In this document: positions 6,600-12,004 of the stretch, piece after piece
Numbering within the stretch: the stretch's first letter is position 1
Layout: every line of letters begins with the position of its first letter
From: Bacteroidota bacterium
GTDB lineage: Bacteria > Bacteroidota > Bacteroidia > Flavobacteriales > Flavobacteriaceae
Length of the DNA stretch: 12,004 nucleotides
NCBI GenBank assembly: GCA_947468985.1
Contig: CANINJ010000026.1
Location: 1 to 12,004, forward strand
Reading direction: 5' to 3'
Notes under the pieces: model-generated
What the model saw: only the letters and a program-made list of their open reading frames with translations
What the model was told of the DNA's origin: nothing
The model's database searches: none
Program-made: the position numbers and the translations under genes

Positions 6600-6632
6600 T
6601 TGTGTTTTATATAATTAATTCTTGTAAATTTG
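6600..6632 (+). promoter_or_regulatory. Promoter for the TonB receptor-lipoprotein operon
   Basis: TAAATTTG at 6625-6632 matches the TAnnTTTG -7 consensus, with TTG at 6600-6602 as the -33 element and a 22-bp spacer. Transcription near 6638-6640 gives a leader of about 45 bases. The leader can form a weak hairpin, CCCTTT (6637-6642) with AAAGGG (6661-6666), ending 19 bases before the ATG at 6686. Confidence 0.75.
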
Positions 6633-6685
6633 CCTTCCCTTTTTACCTATAATAAAAAAGAAAGGGTTAATTTATAAATTAATAT

Positions 6686-9616
6686 ATGAAAAAACTTGTT
6701 ATTAGTACATTATTTGTAATGCAAGTGTTTTTTGTTTTTGCCCAAACTACTACAGGAATATCTGGAAAAGTATTAGATGCTAAAACTCAAAAACCTTTAC
6801 AAAATGTTGTTGCTTCTATTCAAAACAGTAATTTAACGCAGCTTACAAATGCTGAAGGAAAATTTACATTTGATAAAGTGACTGTTGGTAATCAATTGGT
6901 ACAACTTAAAAGCACTGGTTATAAAGACCAATTGCTTCCAGTAGAAATTATCGCTGGAAAAATGTTGGATTTAGGAACAATTCTTTTGGAAGTAGATATT
7001 ACTACTGAAAAACAATTGAGTTTAATCACTATTACAGATTCTGATTTAGGAGACGACAATAGTGGATCTGAAAGCACTTCAAGTTTGCTTCAAGCATCAC
7101 GTGATGTTTTTCAACAATCTGCCGCTTTCAACTGGGGTCAAGCTCGTTTTAAAATGAGAGGTTTAGATAATGAGTATGGAATTACCATGATAAATGGAAT
7201 TACTATGAACAAAATTTACGATGGAAGACCACAATATAGTAATTGGGGTGGTTTGAATGACGCTACTCGTAATCAAGAATTTACTAATGGTTCATCTCCG
7301 TCGGATTACACTTTTGGTGGAATTTTAGGAACTAACGAAATTAATACAAGAGCTTCATTATACAGACCTGGAGTTAGAGTTTCTTTTGGAGGAACAAATA
7401 CTAATTATACAGGAAGATTAATGGGAACTGTTGCTTCTGGAATGAGAAAAGACGGCTGGGCTTATACTATTTCTGCATCAAGACGTTGGGCTGCTGAAGG
7501 AAACGTACAAGGAACAACTTATAGCGCTAATTCCTTTTTTGGAAGTGTTGAAAGAAAAATCAGCAATAACAATAGTTTAAATTTTACTACTATTTATGGA
7601 CAAAATAGCAGAGGGAAAAACTCTCCAAACACGCAAGAAGTAACTAATTCTGAAGGCGAAAAATACAATTCTTACTGGGGATGGCAAAATGGTTCAAAAA
7701 GAAATTCAAGAGTAAAAACTGTTGAAGAGCCAATCTTTATCTTAAGTGATTACTGGAAAATTTCTTCTAAAACCAATTTAAACATTAACCTATCTTATCA
7801 AACGGGAGAAGTAGGAAATAGTAGAATTGATTATCAAGGAGCAAACAATCCTGACCCTACTTATTACAGAAACATGCCAAGTTATTATACTTCATTATTT
7901 GAAAATGACCCAGCAGCTGTAACTTTAGGAAATCCTGCAGCATATTTACCAGGTGGTTTAGGCGGAATTAGTCTTATTGATATGTATAATTACTCTGACC
8001 CAAATAACCCAGGCGTATATCCTTACCGTGACGCTAGTATTGCAAGTAATACTCCATACATTGCGGCTTATAATGGTTCTCAAACTGCAAATTTTTTAAC
8101 AAATAAACAATTGGATTGGGAGAGTATGTATCGTGCTAATGCGGTTAGTGGAACAAGTAAATATGTTCTTTATGAAGATCGTACTGATGACAAACAATTT
8201 ACTGCAAATGCAATATTAAGTTCTCAATTGGCAGATAATATTGTTTTAAATGCTGGGGGTACTTTTACTAAGTTAAGATCTCATAATTTCAAAAATATGT
8301 TGGATTTATTGGGAGGTTCTTCTTTTAGTGATGTAAATCTTTTTGGAATTGGACTCCAACAACAATCGGATGTCAACAATCCAAACAGAAGCGTTGTAGA
8401 AGGAGACATATATGGTTATAACTATAACTTAAATACAACTAAAATTGATGCTTTTACTCAATTCAAATTTGTTTACAAAAAAGTTGATTTTTATTTAGCA
8501 CAATCATTCTCTCGCTCAGAATATCAACGAGAAGGACTATACAAAAACGGATATTATACAACAAATTCTTATGGTAATAGTACTAAGGAAGCGTATGATA
8601 ATTTCGGTTTTAAAGGCGGTTTGACTTATAAAATCACAGGGCGTCAATACTTAAGTTTTAATGGAGTTTACATGTCTAAAGCACCTAGCTTAAGAAATGT
8701 ATTCAATAATGCACGTGTGAATAACAATGTGACTGACGGTGTAAATAACGAAACGGTTTCTAGCGCTGACGCAAGTTATATTATTAGTGCTCCAAAATTA
8801 AAAGCTAGATTAACAGCTTTCTATTCTAAAATTCAAAATCAAACAGAAACTTCATTCTTCTTTGGAGATGGTGCCGGTATCGATGATCCAACAACAACTG
8901 CTAATGAAAGTAATGCTTTCGTAGCAGAAACGGTTTCAAATCTTGATAAAAAGAATGTTGGTTTAGAATTCGGTATTGAATATCCAATAACATCTACATT
9001 GAAAGTAACAGCAAGTGCTGCTTATGGTGATTATATTTTTGATAGCAATCCAAACGTAAAAGTTAGTTCTGATGCGGCTGCTACTCCTAATAATCCAAAT
9101 CCGCTTCTTGATTATGGCCAAGCCAAATTAAAAAATTACAAACAATCAGGAATGCCTCAAGCGGCAGCTTCTTTTGGTTTAGAATATAGAGATCCTAAGT
9201 TTTGGTGGGTTGGCGCAAATATTAATTACCTTGCAAACAACTATATTGATGTTGCTCCAATCACAAGAACAGACCGCTTTTTTACTGATCCAGCAGGAGT
9301 TAATAACAATCCATTTCCAGAAGCAACTCAAGCAAGAGCAGATGAATTGCTAAAACAAGAAAAATTTGATAACTTTGCTTTATTAAACGTAACAGGTGGA
9401 AAATCTTGGAAAGTTAAAAACAATACTTTTGGTTTATTTGCAAGTATAAATAATGTTTTAGATGTAAGTTACAAAACAGGTGGTTTTGAACAAGCAAGAA
9501 ACTCAAACTATAGACAATTAAATCAAGACGTTTCTAGTGGAACTCCAGCATTTGCTCCAAAATATTTCTATGGATTTGGAAGAACATATTTCCTAAACCT
9601 TTACATCAATTTCTAA
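6686..9616 (+). CDS. TonB-dependent receptor with N-terminal carboxypeptidase-like regulatory domain
   Basis: Outer-membrane active transporter of 976 residues, powered by TonB-ExbBD. The signal peptide (1-19) ends FVFA|Q. Residues about 23-103 form a CarboxypepD_reg-like beta-sandwich (GISGKVLDAKTQKPLQNV..., then LTNAEGKFTF and a GYKD strand), an N-terminal extension common in Bacteroidota receptors. A plug domain follows at about 110-225 (RFKMRGLDNEYGITMINGI at 154-172 is the receptor-plug core), then a long barrel of alternating aromatic/polar strands ending YFLNLYINF with the terminal Phe expected for barrel assembly. No clear SusC-type signature or TonB box was recognised. A DUF5689-like lipoprotein starts 18 bp downstream, where a SusD partner would sit in polysaccharide loci. 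The EEP enzyme is divergent. The cargo is unknown; products of phosphodiester cleavage are a guess from context. Confidence 0.9.
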   Translation: MKKLVISTLFVMQVFFVFAQTTTGISGKVLDAKTQKPLQNVVASIQNSNLTQLTNAEGKFTFDKVTVGNQLVQLKSTGYKDQLLPVEIIAGKMLDLGTILLEVDITTEKQLSLITITDSDLGDDNSGSESTSSLLQASRDVFQQSAAFNWGQARFKMRGLDNEYGITMINGITMNKIYDGRPQYSNWGGLNDATRNQEFTNGSSPSDYTFGGILGTNEINTRASLYRPGVRVSFGGTNTNYTGRLMGTVASGMRKDGWAYTISASRRWAAEGNVQGTTYSANSFFGSVERKISNNNSLNFTTIYGQNSRGKNSPNTQEVTNSEGEKYNSYWGWQNGSKRNSRVKTVEEPIFILSDYWKISSKTNLNINLSYQTGEVGNSRIDYQGANNPDPTYYRNMPSYYTSLFENDPAAVTLGNPAAYLPGGLGGISLIDMYNYSDPNNPGVYPYRDASIASNTPYIAAYNGSQTANFLTNKQLDWESMYRANAVSGTSKYVLYEDRTDDKQFTANAILSSQLADNIVLNAGGTFTKLRSHNFKNMLDLLGGSSFSDVNLFGIGLQQQSDVNNPNRSVVEGDIYGYNYNLNTTKIDAFTQFKFVYKKVDFYLAQSFSRSEYQREGLYKNGYYTTNSYGNSTKEAYDNFGFKGGLTYKITGRQYLSFNGVYMSKAPSLRNVFNNARVNNNVTDGVNNETVSSADASYIISAPKLKARLTAFYSKIQNQTETSFFFGDGAGIDDPTTTANESNAFVAETVSNLDKKNVGLEFGIEYPITSTLKVTASAAYGDYIFDSNPNVKVSSDAAATPNNPNPLLDYGQAKLKNYKQSGMPQAAASFGLEYRDPKFWWVGANINYLANNYIDVAPITRTDRFFTDPAGVNNNPFPEATQARADELLKQEKFDNFALLNVTGGKSWKVKNNTFGLFASINNVLDVSYKTGGFEQARNSNYRQLNQDVSSGTPAFAPKYFYGFGRTYFLNLYINF

Positions 9617-9634
9617 TAAAAAAATAACAATAAT

Positions 9635-10966
9635 ATGAAATCAACAATTTTAAAATCAATTTTTTTTAGTATTCTTTCCGCAGGTTTATTAACTAGTTGC
9701 GTGAAAGATGAATTTGGAACACCTCAATTAGGGGACTGTTCAGAGACTACATTAGTTAAAAACAGAGAAGTATCTCAAATTAACGCAGCTGCAATTGTAG
9801 CAGTTCATGCTAACATTGTAGTTGGTGTTTCAGATGTAATTGAAGCGTATGTAACTTCAAGTGATATTGGAGGAAATTTTTTCAAAGCTATTTCTTTTCA
9901 AACTTTAGATGGGTCTAAAGCTTTCAGTATTCCTGTTGATGCAACTTCTACTTTTATCAATTATGAGCCAGGTAGAAAAGTGTTAATTAAAATGGATGGT
10001 TTATACACGGATGTTAAATACGGTGGAATGAGAATTGGTGGTCTTTACGGAAATTCTGCTGGTGGTGCCGAAGTAGGAAGATTACCAGAAGCAAATTTTA
10101 AAGCATCTGTTAACCGTTCTTGTACAATTGTAAACGAAGACCAATTAGTTCAACATGTTACAATTGGGCAAGCAATGAATGATAGCTACCTTAACAAATT
10201 AATAGAATTTGATACTGTAGAATTTATTACTACAGATACTGCAACTACTTATTATGATCCAAACAATGATTTAGGAGGAGCTACCAACCACACTTTAATG
10301 GATTTACAAGGGAACACCGTTATTTTTAGAACAAGTAGTTATTCAAATTTTGCTGCGCATCAAGTAGCCTCAGGAAGCGGTAAAGTAAGAGGTATTATGA
10401 CTAAATATGGTACAGATTATCAATTCATGGTAAGAACTGAAAATGATATTAATTTAACTGGAGCAAGATTTACACCATTATTAAATGAATCTTTTAGCGG
10501 TGGAATTTCAGCTTGGACATCTTTTAGTGTAGTTGGTGCTGAAACTTGGATATATAGCGCAACTTATGGAAATCCAGGGGCTATGGCTAAAATGTCAGGC
10601 TTTACTACTACTAATAAAGCGAACGAAGACTGGTTAATTTCTCCAGTCCAAGATTTAACATCTTTAACTATAGCTTCATTAGCTTTTGACAATGCTTATA
10701 AATTTTCAGGCGACCCTATTGTTGCTTTAGTTTCAAATAATTATTCAGGAACTGGAAGCCCTTATGCAGCCGGTGTAACTTGGACTACTTTAACTGGAGC
10801 AGCACTTTCTGCCGGGAATTATGCTTATGTTAATTCAGGGGCTTTATCATTAGCTTCATTTGTTGGAGCAGGTAACTCTACTGTTTATGTTGCATTTAAA
10901 TATACTTCTTCAACAACAGCAGCTTCTACTTGGGAGATTGATAATGTGAAAATTACTGGAAACTAG
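9635..10966 (+). CDS. DUF5689-like surface lipoprotein with C-terminal choice-of-anchor J-like domain
   Basis: A 443-residue lipoprotein. The lipobox LLTSC ends at C22, so the mature protein starts with a lipidated Cys, and the next residues V-K-D-E match the Lys-Asp/Glu-Asp/Glu lipoprotein export signal described in Bacteroidota, implying display on the cell surface. Residues about 35-275 contain beta-rich segments resembling DUF5689 (SDVIEAYVTSSDIGGNFFKAI at 66-86, GRKVLIKMDGLY at 113-124, VRGIMTKYG at 251-259), an OB-fold-like unit. Residues about 284-443 look like a choice-of-anchor J or cleaved-adhesin beta-sandwich: NESFSGG (284-290), EDWLISPVQDL (331-341) and the final WEIDNVKITGN. No catalytic motif is seen, so it is probably a substrate-binding partner of the TonB receptor 18 bp upstream, in the same operon. 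It is not SusD-like: no TPR helices. A strong terminator follows 20 bp after the stop. Confidence 0.82.
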   Translation: MKSTILKSIFFSILSAGLLTSCVKDEFGTPQLGDCSETTLVKNREVSQINAAAIVAVHANIVVGVSDVIEAYVTSSDIGGNFFKAISFQTLDGSKAFSIPVDATSTFINYEPGRKVLIKMDGLYTDVKYGGMRIGGLYGNSAGGAEVGRLPEANFKASVNRSCTIVNEDQLVQHVTIGQAMNDSYLNKLIEFDTVEFITTDTATTYYDPNNDLGGATNHTLMDLQGNTVIFRTSSYSNFAAHQVASGSGKVRGIMTKYGTDYQFMVRTENDINLTGARFTPLLNESFSGGISAWTSFSVVGAETWIYSATYGNPGAMAKMSGFTTTNKANEDWLISPVQDLTSLTIASLAFDNAYKFSGDPIVALVSNNYSGTGSPYAAGVTWTTLTGAALSAGNYAYVNSGALSLASFVGAGNSTVYVAFKYTSSTTAASTWEIDNVKITGN

Positions 10967-10986
10967 TTTATCTATTTTCTTAATAT

Positions 10987-11018
10987 AAAAAGAGCCACAG
11001 TAATGTGGCTCTTTTTTT
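10987..11018. terminator. Bidirectional intrinsic terminator between convergent genes
   Basis: A perfect 13-bp stem, AAAAAGAGCCACA (10987-10999) with TGTGGCTCTTTTT (11004-11016), encloses the tetraloop GTAA and continues into T7 (11012-11018). The A run on the left arm makes it active on the minus strand too. It separates the lipoprotein gene (+) from the thioesterase gene (-). Confidence 0.93.
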
Positions 11019-11045
11019 GGTATATATATAACACAATAAATGCTT

Positions 11046-11555
11046 TTACGTAAACAATGCTTTTAATTCTGTAGCTTCGTTAGGACTCATTTTTCCTGCC
11101 AACACCAAGCTTAATTGTTTTCGTCTTAAGGCGCCTTCAAAACGTTCTTTTTCTAATTCTGTTTCAGGAATAATTGGAGCCACTTCTACAGGTCTTCCAG
11201 TGTCATCAACGGCTACAAAAGTATAAATAGCTTCATTGGCTTTGCTTCTAGTTCCAGTTTCACGGTCTTCAACCCAAACATCTATATAAATTTCCATAGA
11301 ACTTTTAAAACTTCTTGAAACTTTTGCTTCAACGGTAACTACGCTTCCTAAAGGAATTGCACGATTGAAAGCAACGTGATTTACAGATGCTGTAACGGCA
11401 ACTCTTCTCGAATGTCTTCTTGCCGAAATACTTGCGGCTCTGTCCATTCTTGCTAATAATTCACCACCAAAAAGGTTGTTTAATGGATTTGTTTCGCTCG
11501 GTAAAACCAAATCGGTTAAAACGGTCAACGACTCTGAAGGGTGTTTTGGATCCAT
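11046..11555 (-). CDS. Hotdog-fold acyl-CoA thioesterase (YciA/ACOT-like)
   Basis: Cytoplasmic enzyme that hydrolyses acyl-CoA to free acid and CoA. With the start at 11555 the protein has 169 residues, usual for single-hotdog thioesterases of the YciA group. The core is ETNPLNNLFGGELLARMD (21-38), where N23 and D38 occupy positions matching conserved Asn/Asp residues of the family, followed by the central helix (AASISARRHS) and the strands HVAFNRAIPLGSVVTVEAKV (60-79) and EAIYTFVAVD (108-117). The frame is open further upstream to an ATG at 11585, but those ten extra residues (basic, Cys-rich) would start upstream of the predicted -7 element at 11566-11573 and inside the terminator region, so 11555 (MDPKHPSES) is preferred. 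The C-terminal helix is Lys/Glu-rich. Substrate chain length cannot be told from sequence. It is probably transcribed on its own. Confidence 0.88.
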   Translation of the reverse strand: MDPKHPSESLTVLTDLVLPSETNPLNNLFGGELLARMDRAASISARRHSRRVAVTASVNHVAFNRAIPLGSVVTVEAKVSRSFKSSMEIYIDVWVEDRETGTRSKANEAIYTFVAVDDTGRPVEVAPIIPETELEKERFEGALRRKQLSLVLAGKMSPNEATELKALFT

Positions 11556-11565
11556 GATTTTTTTA

Positions 11566-11573
11566 CAAAGGTA
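11566..11573 (-). promoter_or_regulatory. -7 element for the thioesterase gene
   Basis: The minus strand reads TACCTTTG, an exact TAnnTTTG match only 10 bp before the ATG at 11555, implying a nearly leaderless mRNA. No TTG is found at the -33 distance, where the sequence is instead the upstream gene's terminator stem. The element decides the choice of start codon. Confidence 0.6.
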
Positions 11574-11585
11574 CTTACACCGCAT

Positions 11586-11615
11586 AAAAAATCCCGATAT
11601 TATCGGGATTTTTTT
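11586..11615 (-). terminator. Intrinsic terminator of the SPOR-domain gene
   Basis: AAAAAATCCCGATA (11586-11599) pairs with TATCGGGATTTTTT (11601-11614), a stem with a tiny AT loop. On the minus strand it begins 2 bp after the SPOR gene stop and ends in T6. The A/T flanks make it symmetrical, so it could also stop stray + strand transcription. Confidence 0.88.
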
Positions 11616-11617
11616 AT

Positions 11618-12004
11618 TTATATTTCTTCAATTAACAACCAAGCATCTGGATTTTGAGTTTTTTGAATTTCGACTCTTGCCTTTTGTGCTTCTTCAAATG
11701 TTGGATAACTTCCATAAAGCACAGGAAATAAACCGTGATTATTTGGAGCTAATCTTCTGGCTTTGAAGCCTTCTCTACTTAATTTTTGATATATTCTTTC
11801 CGCATTTTCTTCAAGTCTAAACGAACCCGCAACAACGTGATAAGGCATTTTCTCTTCCTTAACCGTTAAAGTTACCGATGGTAATGGGCTTTCAATAAAA
11901 AATGTAGCTTCTTGAATTTTATTTTGTACTTGTTCTTGCACCGCTTTTTCTACAATTAATGTATCAGCGGCAACTTTATCTTGGTATAATTTAATACCCA
12001 TAAT
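11618..12004 (-). CDS. SPOR-domain protein, C-terminal part (N-terminus outside the window)
   Basis: The last 128 codons of a longer gene that runs off the right edge; the frame stays open to base 12004, so the ATG at 12001 is internal rather than the likely start. The visible part has a helical linker rich in Val, Gln and Glu (roughly the first 35 residues), then a SPOR domain from PYHVVAGSFRLEENAERIY to the end, with the usual beta-alpha-beta repeats: VVAGSF, a helix, GFKARRL, FPVLYGSYPTFEEAQKA and the final DAWLLIEEI. SPOR domains bind denuded peptidoglycan glycan strands at the septum. In Bacteroidota, proteins with this end commonly carry an HU-like CCDC81 N-terminal domain and a transmembrane helix; that part cannot be seen here. 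A terminator directly follows the stop. Confidence 0.85.
   Translation of the reverse strand: MMGIKLYQDKVAADTLIVEKAVQEQVQNKIQEATFFIESPLPSVTLTVKEEKMPYHVVAGSFRLEENAERIYQKLSREGFKARRLAPNNHGLFPVLYGSYPTFEEAQKARVEIQKTQNPDAWLLIEEI

Noticed and set aside
6637-6666. Possible riboswitch or attenuator in the TonB receptor leader
   Set aside because: The leader is only about 45 bases with one weak 6-bp stem; no known riboswitch core fits and there is no terminator-like T run after the stem.
11476-11766. Plus-strand 96-codon open frame across the thioesterase 5' end and the SPOR gene
   Set aside because: It crosses two genes on the other strand and the terminator between them, and has no recognisable domain.

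Overview
The window looks like a chromosomal segment of a Flavobacterium-like member of the Bacteroidota. It is AT-rich, and start codons lack Shine-Dalgarno sequences and are preceded by A-rich tracts. Several promoters match the Bacteroidota TTG / TAnnTTTG consensus. The protein set is also typical: a surface lipoprotein with a CxKDE-type export signal, a TonB-dependent receptor with an N-terminal carboxypeptidase-like regulatory domain, and a SPOR protein. The genus call rests on recognition of protein style, not on a database search.

Region 1 (1-1353, + strand) is housekeeping: pyrH (UMP kinase) and frr (ribosome recycling factor), the usual end of the rpsB-tsf-pyrH-frr block, closed by a clear intrinsic terminator. 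Region 2 (1354-1635) has no gene. It holds a roughly 124-bp double-hairpin repeat of the kind scattered between genes in Flavobacterium, followed by plain sequence and a promoter. Region 3 (1636-2902, +) has a PPP-type metallophosphoesterase and a small secreted beta-barrel-like protein, ended by a bidirectional terminator.

Region 4 (2971-5173, - strand) has a 3-hydroxyanthranilate 3,4-dioxygenase (kynurenine pathway) followed by an ALDH7/antiquitin-type aldehyde dehydrogenase. Region 5 (5203-11018) is the most interesting part. A secreted endonuclease/exonuclease/phosphatase-family protein (- strand) diverges from a TonB-dependent receptor and a DUF5689-like surface lipoprotein (+ strand). 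The 327-bp AT-rich divergent region carries two good promoters and two adjacent palindromes that look like an operator. These three genes could form a surface system that cuts an extracellular phosphodiester or nucleic-acid-like substrate and imports the product. The substrate is inference.

Region 6 (11046-12004, - strand) has a YciA-like hotdog acyl-CoA thioesterase and the C-terminal part of a SPOR-domain protein whose start lies outside the window. The terminator of the SPOR gene abuts the thioesterase promoter. No tRNA, rRNA, CRISPR array, insertion sequence or prophage was seen.
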